Assembly (NCBI GenBank): GCA_017527625.1 | Contig: JAFXPV010000110.1 | Span: forward strand, 1-31,442 | Direction: 5' to 3' | From: Bacteroidales bacterium | Lineage (GTDB): Bacteria > Bacteroidota > Bacteroidia > Bacteroidales > UBA932 | Length of the DNA stretch: 31,442 bases | In this document: piece by piece, positions 1-6,236 of the stretch | Layout of the letters: every line of letters begins with the position of its first letter | How positions within the stretch are numbered: the first letter of the stretch is position 1 | Translations under genes and position numbers: made by a program | The notes under the pieces: model-generated | Told to the model about the DNA's origin: nothing | Database searches by the model: none | The model's input: only the letters and a program-made list of their open reading frames with translations

Positions 1-1
1 C

Positions 2-37
2 CTCAAGGCTTACGAAGAGGAAGAGAAAGACGAGTAG
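2..37 (+). CDS. 3' end of an unidentified upstream gene (partial)
   Basis: Only the last codons are inside the window. One frame reads a very acidic tail, LKAYEEEEKDE, and ends at TAG 35-37, two bases before the GTG start of trmN6. An acidic C-terminus directly before a tightly spaced gene is typical of a real gene end, but the product cannot be named from eleven residues. Confidence 0.4.
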   Translation, partial: LKAYEEEEKDE

Positions 38-39
38 CA

Positions 40-816
40 GTGCGCTTCAAGCAGTTCTCGGTGGACGACGGCAGGTGCGCGATGAAAGTCGGCACCGACG
101 GAATCCTTCTGGGAGCGTGGGTTTCCTGCGAAGGGGCCCGCAAGTTGCTTGACATAGGTACAGGATCGGGACTGATCGCCCTTATGGTGGCACAGAGATG
201 TGCAGCCGGGGGCGATCGCCGTTTTAATATAACAGCCATCGACATCGATGCCGCTGCGGCCGGCCAGGCTGCGGAGAATTTCGCGGCGTCGCCCTGGGCC
301 GGGCAGCTGACGGCGCTTCCGCTGAGTCTTGACGCTTTCCTGGCAGAAGGGCACGACGGTGAGTTTGATGTCATCGTGTCGAATCCACCTTATTATATCA
401 CTGGCAAGAGCATCATCCCTGCTGGCGAGGCGCGTTCTGCGGCCCGCAGGGATGCGGACCTTACACTTGACGACATCGTGAGGGCTGCTGCGGCTCTGCT
501 GGCTCCGCAGGGAAGGCTGGCGCTCATCCTTCCGACGGCCCGTGAGGCGGACCTGCTGGCTGCCTGTGCCGCAGTAGGGATGGAGCCCCTGCGCCGCTGC
601 CTTGTGCGCACCACTCCCCGCAAGGCGCCTTCCCGCCTGCTAGTGGAGATAGGACGTATTCAGGGCGATCCTTCTGAGTCCGTTTCTTGGGGTAGGTCCG
701 ATGAAACCGTGGGGACCTACCCCAAAGTAGGCCGGGACCTACCCCATCAGGAGGAGGCCTGTCTTACGATAGGCAGTCCGGAATTCAGGATTCTGACAGG
801 GGATTTTTACCTCTAG
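40..816 (+). CDS. trmN6: tRNA1(Val) (adenine(37)-N6)-methyltransferase TrmN6
   Basis: The 258-residue protein is a Rossmann-fold, SAM-dependent N6-adenine methyltransferase that by family modifies A37 of tRNA1(Val) in the cytoplasm. Motif I is DIGTGSG (about residues 38-44) and the catalytic NPPY motif is at 115-118. The N-terminal FKQF...CAMKVGTDGILLGAW and the C-terminal LTGDFYL are TrmN6 hallmarks. The start is GTG; the next ATG (codon 15) would remove the conserved N-terminus. The gene begins two bases after an upstream stop, suggesting translational coupling. Its last 32 bp overlap convergently with the glycosyltransferase on the other strand. The oddity is a stretch of about 25 residues before the C-terminal strand, encoded by a palindromic repeat (687-746) and not expected in the family. 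Confidence 0.9.
   Translation: MRFKQFSVDDGRCAMKVGTDGILLGAWVSCEGARKLLDIGTGSGLIALMVAQRCAAGGDRRFNITAIDIDAAAAGQAAENFAASPWAGQLTALPLSLDAFLAEGHDGEFDVIVSNPPYYITGKSIIPAGEARSAARRDADLTLDDIVRAAAALLAPQGRLALILPTAREADLLAACAAVGMEPLRRCLVRTTPRKAPSRLLVEIGRIQGDPSESVSWGRSDETVGTYPKVGRDLPHQEEACLTIGSPEFRILTGDFYL
687..746 (+). repeat. Inverted/direct repeat inside the trmN6 coding region
   Basis: TTGGGGTAGGTCC (687-699) is a perfect 13-bp inverted match to GGACCTACCCCAA (713-725) with a 13-nt loop. The right arm recurs directly as GGACCTACCCCA (735-746). The element stays in frame and adds residues around WGRSDETVGTYPKVGRDLP to the protein. It resembles a small palindromic element that can be tolerated within a coding region. 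Confidence 0.75.
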
Positions 817-1834
817 CGATCAGCTCGTAATCGGCGATGATCTCGCGTACGCGGTCGGTCTCGGAGCCTCCGATGGCCTTCAGGCGGTTGAAAGCGTTCT
901 GGGCGATGCGCTGCCGCAGCTCTTCGTGGTCCAGCAGCTTGCAGGCCTTGTGCACCAGCTCCTCCTTGCTGCGGAAATACACGCAGCACTCATTTGCCGG
1001 CCACAGCTTGTCCATATCCTCGGTATATTCGCTCAGCATCACCGTCTTGGTCGCCGGCAGCTCGAAGCAGCGGCGGGTGTAGGTGTCGTTGTTGACCTTC
1101 GAGAAGAACACCAGGGCCACCTGGGTGCGGTTCAGCACCTTATTATAATCCTCTCCCACAGCAGGGCCGTAGTACACGTTCTCCAGCTGCGGCCACAGCG
1201 GCGAATTGCTCCAGTTGTCGGCATCTCCGTAGAGTTCGAAGGGCAGCCCGGCGTCCAGCAGTGCCTTGATCATACGGTCGCGGCCGTCATCCTCCCAGTG
1301 CCCGACGAAGGCCAGCGGGGTGTCCTTCTCGCAGGGGATGGGGAAGTTGCGGGTCTCGATGTAGTACGGCAGCAGCACCTTGGCGTTCTTCACTCCTATG
1401 CGGGCGAAGTCCTCGACGTTCTTGCGGCGGTAGACGTAGTTCAGGTGGCAGTAGCGCGCGGCCTCGAGGTAGAACGACGAATTGTGCTTGTCCTTGCGCC
1501 TCTCGAAGGGGTCGTCGTTGTCGTATGAGAAGACTGTCGCCATCTTGCTGATGTCCCGGATGGCGGAGGGGTGGAAGAAGTAGCAGTGGTAGAGGAATAC
1601 CAGGTCGGGCCTGAAATCGGACACCCTCCTGCGAAGGACACCGTCGGCGAAATTGATGGACGAGCCCACAAGCCACTGGTGCTTCATTTTCTCGGCGACG
1701 CTGCCGAAGGGGCCTTTGGCCACGAATTCTTCGGTGTCGAGCTTGAGCACGTCGTGGCCAAGCCTGCGGAAGGCGTCGTAGAAGGCCTTCGCATAGATCT
1801 CGAATCTGAAACTGCCGACGACGAGTACTCTCAT
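785..1834 (-). CDS. CgeB-like glycosyltransferase (GT-B fold)
   Basis: The 349-residue protein begins MRVLVVGSFRFEIYAKAF, a GT-B Rossmann start, and has the CgeB/Glyco_trans_1_2 type C-terminus (residues about 220-330) with a nucleotide-sugar binding stretch YTRRCFELPATKTVMLSEY. It probably transfers a sugar from a nucleotide donor during surface polysaccharide assembly at the cytoplasmic face; donor and acceptor cannot be read from sequence. It is the last gene of a leftward operon: its ATG overlaps the stop of the ATP-grasp gene by 4 bp. Its 3' end overlaps trmN6 convergently, and no terminator is visible between them. Family confidence is high, substrate unknown. Confidence 0.82.
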   Translation of the reverse strand: MRVLVVGSFRFEIYAKAFYDAFRRLGHDVLKLDTEEFVAKGPFGSVAEKMKHQWLVGSSINFADGVLRRRVSDFRPDLVFLYHCYFFHPSAIRDISKMATVFSYDNDDPFERRKDKHNSSFYLEAARYCHLNYVYRRKNVEDFARIGVKNAKVLLPYYIETRNFPIPCEKDTPLAFVGHWEDDGRDRMIKALLDAGLPFELYGDADNWSNSPLWPQLENVYYGPAVGEDYNKVLNRTQVALVFFSKVNNDTYTRRCFELPATKTVMLSEYTEDMDKLWPANECCVYFRSKEELVHKACKLLDHEELRQRIAQNAFNRLKAIGGSETDRVREIIADYELIARGKNPLSES

Positions 1835-2727
1835 TTCTTCACATTTTCAAGGTTTATCCAGTCGCCGAAGGTGTATTCCCATTTCTCGGGGTAGAAGTGG
1901 TCGAAGCCGCTCCAGTGGTAGAAAGTGTATTCGCCGAAATATATCTTGCCGTCGATGTTGTAGAAGTCCATCCGCACGTGGGGGAATCCCTGCGCCAGGG
2001 TCTCGGCCAGAGCCACCATTTTCTCGTAGTTCTTCGGTTTGGCCGGAGGCACGGCTGCATTGTCGTGGTTGTCGTGCATATCCAGGTGGTTGAAGTCGCG
2101 GTCGTAGAAGTCGAACTTCGTGTGGCCGCTCTGGCGGTCGGTGGCCACGAACATCGCCTTGCACACGCCGTCGAAGCAGAAGAACTTGTAGTCCGTGAGC
2201 TCGCCGGTGGCTTCGTCCACGAGGTAGGGCTCCGCGATGATGCGGTGCTTCAGGCTGCGGTAGGGCCATTCTCGGGATTCCCAGAAGAAGTTGCGCTTCA
2301 TCGAGCGGGCCAGCACTTCGGGGCATCTGCTCAGATCCACTGCGCTGCGGTCGGTGACGATGAAGGTGCCGCCGCTGTCGTGGGTGCATTTGAGCACGAA
2401 CTTCTCGGGCAGGCGGCTGAAGTCGATGTCTTCCCAGCGCTCCCACACTCCGAGGGTAGGGATGAGGTATTCCTCTCCGATGATGCTCTCCACGTGGGCC
2501 TTTACCTCGGCTTTGTCCACCAGTGTGCAGTAGATTGGCTGGCGGTCGTGCAGCTTGAGCCAGTGGAGCTTCTCGTTGTATGTGCGCGGATTGTCCCAGT
2601 TCAGCCTGCGGTCGAACTTCCAGCGGTAGTACAGGCTGTTGAAGGCCTTGTCGGACAGCAGATGGTCCGCGTGCAGCCTCCAGCCCGCCACTATTATGTA
2701 TTTACTGAGTCTCGAAAGTATGCTCAT
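1831..2727 (-). CDS. TupA-like ATP-grasp protein
   Basis: The 298-residue protein matches the TupA-like ATP-grasp family: N-terminal NEKLHWLKLHDR and VDKAEVKAHV, the lysine/glycine loop VLKCTHDSGG (about 119-128), EPYLVDEATGELTDYKFFCFDG, and the C-terminal VRMDFYNIDGKIYFGEYTF, which carries the metal and nucleotide ligands. ATP-grasp enzymes join a carboxylate to an amine through an acyl-phosphate. TupA is named for teichuronopeptide synthesis, and relatives in Bacteroidota lie in capsule or O-antigen loci. Flanked by two glycosyltransferases, it may add an amino acid or peptide-like group to a polysaccharide; that role is inferred. It overlaps the next gene by 4 bp. The 237 bp upstream hold the palindromic element described separately. 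Confidence 0.85.
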   Translation of the reverse strand: MSILSRLSKYIIVAGWRLHADHLLSDKAFNSLYYRWKFDRRLNWDNPRTYNEKLHWLKLHDRQPIYCTLVDKAEVKAHVESIIGEEYLIPTLGVWERWEDIDFSRLPEKFVLKCTHDSGGTFIVTDRSAVDLSRCPEVLARSMKRNFFWESREWPYRSLKHRIIAEPYLVDEATGELTDYKFFCFDGVCKAMFVATDRQSGHTKFDFYDRDFNHLDMHDNHDNAAVPPAKPKNYEKMVALAETLAQGFPHVRMDFYNIDGKIYFGEYTFYHWSGFDHFYPEKWEYTFGDWINLENVKK

Positions 2728-2769
2728 AATGTGCTGATTCTATGTTTATAACAGAGCCATATATGGTTT

Positions 2770-2969
2770 ATGACACAGAAGCAATACTGCATCTGCGAGA
2801 ACATCTCCACCCCCGGAGAGGGCAGGGGGAGGGGCCCGTTGGATGCGAGTTATCGCGCAGCGATGGCGAAGCAGACAATGGGAGGGGACGGAGCGAACGC
2901 AGTGAGCGGAGCTTCTCGCAGATACAGTATTTCTTCTGTGTCATCTTCTGTGTCATCTCCTGTGTCATC
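2770..2969. repeat. Palindromic repeat with 32-bp arms plus 12-bp tandem repeats
   Basis: The arms 2770-2801 and 2913-2944 are inverted copies matching at 30 of 32 positions, separated by about 111 bp of GC-rich DNA with a small inner hairpin (ATCGC gca GCGAT). The right arm runs into three 12-bp tandem units, TTCTGTGTCATC (2934-2945, 2946-2957) and TCCTGTGTCATC (2958-2969). The element fills the gap between the ATP-grasp gene and the GT-A gene, and its outermost tandem unit supplies the latter's TGA stop. It has no transposase and is best described as a non-autonomous palindromic repeat. Confidence 0.8.
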
Positions 2970-3915
2970 TGCTGCGACCCTCCTTCCATCGTTTTACGGG
3001 CAGGTACAGCGTATGCACGATCTTCCCTATGAAATTGTATTTGAAGCCCCAGTCCTTCATCGCCTCCGGATAGAACTTGTTCTCGATCTCGTCGTCGGCA
3101 GCAATCGGGCGGCGATGCACGTCCGGCAGGCGGTCGGCGAAAGGATATTCTATATAGTGTCCGAACCACTTCATCCACTTGTTGTAGTTCGTGCCGCCTC
3201 CCACACCCGCATTGTGCACCAGCGTCCGGGTCGGCGTGAGGCAGAAGCCGTGACGCTTGTGGACCTCCACGTTCCAGCAGATGTCCCACATATGCGAAGG
3301 CTTGTCCAGCCCCTGCAGGATGGGGAAAGTGCCGTGGTACTCCAGCGCATCGATCTCGGCCTCCGTCATACCCTCCAGCGCCTCCGCCCGGCTCTGGTAG
3401 TGGCGGAAGAACTGCCAGCGGTCAGCCCACGTCGCCCAGCCCCATATCTGCGCGTGAGGGCTGAAATAGACGTCGCCCTTTTGCGGGATGTTCAGCTGCG
3501 TGTGCCCTCCCACCATCATAACCTCCTTGTGGCCTTCATACTCCTCCAGGGCATTGTTCATATACTGCAGGAAGAAAGGCGCAGTGACAATGTCATCCTC
3601 CACCACGATCACGCGGCCTGCCGCCTCGACAACCTCCGTGATGCCCGAGATGATGTTCCTGTTGAGCCCGAAATTGACCGGCCGCTCCACGATGTGGACA
3701 GCCTTGAACGCCCCGGAGGGCAGACTGCGCAGCCACGTCCTCACCGCCAGTACTTTCTCCACATCCTGCGGGCTGCGGGCGGCATCGCAGAAAGCAAAGA
3801 CTTCCGTCTGCGCGGCACCATCATTGCACATAAGCGCCTCGATGGTCTGGCGGGCCGTGTCCAGCCTGTCATAGCAGAAAAAAGCGACTGGTGCGTAATT
3901 CATAGCAGGGGTCAT
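2965..3915 (-). CDS. GT-A fold glycosyltransferase (HlpA/GNT-I-like)
   Basis: The N-terminus APVAFFCYDRLDTARQTIEAL, the central VIVVEDDIVTAPFFLQYMN with an EDD metal-binding motif, and the following WGWATWADRWQFF are typical of the bacterial HlpA-like sugar transferases related to GNT-I. The enzyme should act in the cytoplasm on a nucleotide-sugar donor for surface glycan assembly. Two starts are possible: ATG 3915 (MTPAMNYAP) or ATG 3903 (MNYAP). A start further upstream would read through the promoter-like region and lacks family similarity. It is the first gene of the leftward glycan operon and is divergent from the ECF sigma gene. Its TGA stop lies in the 12-bp tandem repeat of the palindromic element, so that repeat may have replaced the original 3' end. 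Confidence 0.82.
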   Translation of the reverse strand: MTPAMNYAPVAFFCYDRLDTARQTIEALMCNDGAAQTEVFAFCDAARSPQDVEKVLAVRTWLRSLPSGAFKAVHIVERPVNFGLNRNIISGITEVVEAAGRVIVVEDDIVTAPFFLQYMNNALEEYEGHKEVMMVGGHTQLNIPQKGDVYFSPHAQIWGWATWADRWQFFRHYQSRAEALEGMTEAEIDALEYHGTFPILQGLDKPSHMWDICWNVEVHKRHGFCLTPTRTLVHNAGVGGGTNYNKWMKWFGHYIEYPFADRLPDVHRRPIAADDEIENKFYPEAMKDWGFKYNFIGKIVHTLYLPVKRWKEGRSR

Positions 3916-3925
3916 TGCAATAACG

Positions 3926-3933
3926 TAAAGATA
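3926..3933 (-). promoter_or_regulatory. Candidate -7 box for the glycan operon
   Basis: On the minus strand this reads TATCTTTA, one mismatch from the Bacteroidota TAnnTTTG box, and lies 10 nt before the ATG at 3915. No clear -33 TTTG at the right spacing. Confidence 0.4.
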
Positions 3934-3954
3934 CATATTTTCGACAAAAATTCT

Positions 3955-3962
3955 TAACTTCG
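3955..3962 (+). promoter_or_regulatory. Candidate -7 box for the ECF sigma gene
   Basis: TAACTTCG differs from TAnnTTTG at one position and ends 8 nt before the ATG, implying a very short leader. It may instead be an ECF-specific promoter for autoregulation; sequence alone cannot decide. Confidence 0.35.
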
Positions 3963-3970
3963 GGATTCGC

Positions 3971-4525
3971 ATGACAGACGACAGCAGGATATTGGAGCTA
4001 TACCGCAGCGGAGAACGCAACCAGGCATTCAACCTGATCGTGCGGGAGTATGGTGAGCAGCTGTACTGGCACATCCGCAAGCTCGTGGCCAGCCACGAAG
4101 ACGCGAACGACCTGCTTCAGAACACATACGTCAAGGCCTGGAATGCGATGGACACCTTCCGGGAAGACTCCAAGCTCTACACCTGGCTCTATCGCATCGC
4201 CACCAACGAAGTGCTGACCTTCCTCAACCGCAAGAAGATCATCGGCTTTTTGTCCATCAACAGCAACGAAGCCGCCTTCGAACGCAAGCTGGCCGCCGAC
4301 GAGAACTTCAACGGCACCAAAGTGCAGCTGTCGCTCCAGAAAGCCGTGAACAAGCTGCCCCCGAAACAGAAGGTGGTTTTCTCGCTGCGCTACTGGGAAG
4401 AGATGAAATACGAGGATATGGCAGAAGTGCTCGACACCTCCCCCGGAGCGCTCAAAGCCTCATATCACCACGCCTATCAGAAAGTGGTCGATTACCTTAA
4501 AAAAGATTTGGACATAGAAAATTAA
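3971..4525 (+). CDS. ECF-type RNA polymerase sigma factor
   Basis: The 184-residue protein has the two-domain ECF layout: region 2 at about 18-88 (HEDANDLLQNTYVKAWNAM, then TWLYRIATNEVLTFLNRKK) and region 4 at about 120-176 (LPPKQKVVFSLRYWEEMKYEDMA with helix-turn-helix DTSPGALKASYHHAYQKV). It would direct RNA polymerase to a specific stress or envelope regulon. The next gene encodes a single-pass membrane protein and the third a Spy/CpxP-like periplasmic protein, which points to envelope sensing with the membrane protein as anti-sigma candidate. It is not a SusC/FecR-type ECF unit, since no FecR-like anti-sigma or TonB receptor follows. Family call is firm; signal and regulon unknown. Confidence 0.93.
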   Translation: MTDDSRILELYRSGERNQAFNLIVREYGEQLYWHIRKLVASHEDANDLLQNTYVKAWNAMDTFREDSKLYTWLYRIATNEVLTFLNRKKIIGFLSINSNEAAFERKLAADENFNGTKVQLSLQKAVNKLPPKQKVVFSLRYWEEMKYEDMAEVLDTSPGALKASYHHAYQKVVDYLKKDLDIEN

Positions 4526-4561
4526 ACCTTTGATAAAACAGTTAGTCTAAGAAACCGAGCA

Positions 4562-4996
4562 ATGAAAAACAACAACGACATATTACAGAGAGAAGAGTTC
4601 CGCCAGAACCCCTTCACGGTGCCCGAGGGATACTTCGCATCGCTTGAGGATACGCTGCGCGACAAGGTCTTCGCCACTGAGAAAAAGCCGGCCGCTTTCA
4701 TAGGGGTGCTCAAGCCCGCGCTTATGATGGCCTGCTCGTTCGCAGTGATTTTCGGCCTCGGTTACGGCATCCTCTCGATGACAGGTAGCTTCTCCGGCAA
4801 GACACAGATGACTGCCTACGACGAAATCGCCGCCGCTGTCGAGAATTTCGACCCTGCGATGTTCGAGTACCTTGACGAGCTGGACTTCGAAGGATATCAG
4901 GCTCAATACACCCCGTCCGAAGAAGAAATAATGCAGTATTTCTCCACTCCTTCGACTGATGCAGCCCTCTACCACTACCTTGCTTCTATCCAATAA
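4562..4996 (+). CDS. Single-pass membrane protein, putative anti-sigma factor
   Basis: This 144-residue protein has a cytoplasmic N-terminus of about 50 residues containing NPFTVPEGYFASLED, a motif common in small Bacteroidota proteins encoded next to ECF sigma genes. One transmembrane helix follows at about 51-73 (LKPALMMACSFAVIFGLGYGI), then an acidic periplasmic tail. Position directly after the sigma gene and one-pass topology make an anti-sigma role plausible, with the N-terminus binding the sigma factor. There is no zinc-binding anti-sigma (ZAS) HxxxCxxC motif, so assignment rests on context. It starts 36 bp after the sigma stop and is followed by the periplasmic gene after 17 bp. Confidence 0.65.
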   Translation: MKNNNDILQREEFRQNPFTVPEGYFASLEDTLRDKVFATEKKPAAFIGVLKPALMMACSFAVIFGLGYGILSMTGSFSGKTQMTAYDEIAAAVENFDPAMFEYLDELDFEGYQAQYTPSEEEIMQYFSTPSTDAALYHYLASIQ

Positions 4997-5013
4997 GATA
5001 TATCAAGACTGAA

Positions 5014-5583
5014 ATGAAAAGGATTTTAGCTATATCATTTGCATTGTGCGTGTTGTCTGCTGTCGCCTACGCCCAGTGGATGCCCCAGGGAGGTTCCGAT
5101 CAGGGCCGCAAGCAGGGCGCAGACCGCATCAATGCCGCCAAAGTGGCCTTCTTCACCCAGCAGCTGGACCTGTCAGTGGCCGAAGCTGAGAAATTCTGGC
5201 CCATCTACAACGAATACAACAAAGAAGTCGAGCAGGCAAGGGCCGGCATCCGCGGCGCGATGATGAAGATGAACGACCCCAACAAGAAAGCCGACGAACT
5301 CAAAGCTGCCCTCAAGGAATACACCGACTCGCAGAAGAAAGAGGCCCAGCTGACCGAGAACTACATCAACAAGCTGCTGCGCGTAATGCCCGTCGAGAAA
5401 GTAGCCAAAGTCTTCACCACCGAAGATATGTTCCGTATGCAGCTCCTCTACCAGTTCCGTCAAGGCGGTCCCAGCGGAGCAGGTGCTCCCGGCGCACCCG
5501 GACAAAGCGGCAACGCCCCAGGCTCCAACAACGGCAACCGCAACCCCTGGCAGCGAGGCGGCAACAACACCAAGCAGCAATAA
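5014..5583 (+). CDS. Spy/CpxP-like periplasmic protein
   Basis: A Sec signal peptide (about residues 1-20, ending VAYAQ) leads a helical, charged region. Its segments FFTQQLDLSVAEAEKFWPIY and NYINKLLRVMPVEKVAKVF resemble the LTxxQ-type helices of Spy/CpxP and of Bacteroidota proteins annotated as sensors of ECF-type sigma factors. The last 40 residues are Gly/Pro/Asn/Gln-rich and probably disordered. It is the third gene of the sigma operon and is followed by a strong terminator. By analogy it may bind misfolded or stress-exposed envelope proteins and report to the membrane partner; this is inference. Confidence 0.7.
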   Translation: MKRILAISFALCVLSAVAYAQWMPQGGSDQGRKQGADRINAAKVAFFTQQLDLSVAEAEKFWPIYNEYNKEVEQARAGIRGAMMKMNDPNKKADELKAALKEYTDSQKKEAQLTENYINKLLRVMPVEKVAKVFTTEDMFRMQLLYQFRQGGPSGAGAPGAPGQSGNAPGSNNGNRNPWQRGGNNTKQQ

Positions 5584-5604
5584 TGATTAAGTGTTTTCCA
5601 TAAA

Positions 5605-5643
5605 CAAAAAACCACCGGTTCTCAACGAGCCGGTGGTTTTTTG
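5605..5643 (+). terminator. Intrinsic terminator of the sigma operon
   Basis: CAAAAAACCACCGG (5605-5618) pairs perfectly with CCGGTGGTTTTTTG (5630-5643) around an 11-nt loop. The A/T tracts on both sides allow bidirectional use. The stem is identical to that of the terminator after transketolase. Confidence 0.92.
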
Positions 5644-5676
5644 TCACCCATCCCGCCGCCCGTCTCTACAAAAACG

Positions 5677-6019
5677 AAAAACCGGCCTTGTCTTTTTTCC
5701 AAATCTGTCTTTGTTGTCTCAGAATGTACAAAGTGGCTGGTTTTTCCATTTTGAGACAGGTTTTTCCGTGAAATTGTGGATTTCCCTGCCTCAGGATGAA
5801 AGAATGGGCAGGATATTTCATTCTACGGCAGGGAAGACGTAGTTTTCTCCCGACTAGACGATGAAAACACCTGCTCGCTCATTTTCCCTGCATAAAATGA
5901 AAAAATGCGGGTGAATCCTCATTATATGCGGCTATTTCTTTGAAAATCAGCAATTTTGGCCGCATGGTATGAAAAAATGCGCAGGAGGTTCATTTTATGC
6001 GCTTGCGCATTTTTCTCTG
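5677..6019 (+). repeat. Long structured repeat, copy A
   Basis: This non-coding ~343-bp element matches 30937-31281 in opposite orientation. By hand alignment the first ~220 bp are about 95% identical; the rest is conserved in blocks. Hairpins: H1, GTCTCAGAATG (5716-5726) with CATTTTGAGAC (5747-5757); H2, TCCCTGCC (5783-5790) with GGCAGGGA (5827-5834), enclosing AGAATG/CATTCT (5801-5806, 5819-5824); H3, ATGCGGC (5926-5932) with GCCGCAT (5959-5965); H4, ATGCGC tt GCGCAT followed by T4 (5997-6014), terminator-like. It sits after the sigma-operon terminator and carries no convincing gene. It could be a structured RNA or a non-autonomous mobile repeat. Confidence 0.88.
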
Positions 6020-6047
6020 CTGGGGATAGGTGCTGAGCATTGGGCCG

Positions 6048-6117
6048 GGATGGCGGAAAAAGGATGGCGGAAAAAGGATGGCGGAAAAAGGATGGCGGAA
6101 AAAGGACGGCGGAAAAG
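6048..6117 (+). repeat. 14-bp tandem repeat
   Basis: Four perfect units of GGATGGCGGAAAAA (6048-6103) are followed by a variant unit, GGACGGCGGAAAAG (6104-6117), and further degenerate traces to about 6145. It is a microsatellite-like array in the gap before the acyltransferase 3' end; no gene is seen here. Confidence 0.9.
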
Positions 6118-6160
6118 TACGGAGGAAAGGAACGGCGGAAAAGGAGCGATGCGGCCGGGC

Positions 6161-6206
6161 AAAAAGCGCCGCCCGTCCAGCGGAGCTTCTTCTTCCGTGG
6201 ACGGGG
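6161..6206 (-). terminator. Possible terminator of the acyltransferase
   Basis: CCCGTCCA (6172-6179) pairs with TGGACGGG (6198-6205). On the minus strand, five T residues follow after a short GC stretch. The 18-nt loop and distance to the T run make it weak. Confidence 0.35.
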
Positions 6207-6236
6207 CGTGCGTAGCTAGCCGGAGCGCGGCGGGGA

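Noticed and set aside
2770..3957. Plus-strand open frame of 395 codons starting in the palindromic repeat
   Set aside because: It runs antisense through the GT-A glycosyltransferase and begins in repeat DNA; the minus-strand gene is supported by family motifs.
5591..5842. Possible small protein in repeat A (83 codons)
   Set aside because: The frame is broken by a one-base indel and early stops in copy B, while nucleotide identity stays high; this indicates non-coding conservation.
6048..6117. CRISPR-like array
   Set aside because: The 14-bp units are directly adjacent without spacers and no cas genes are present.
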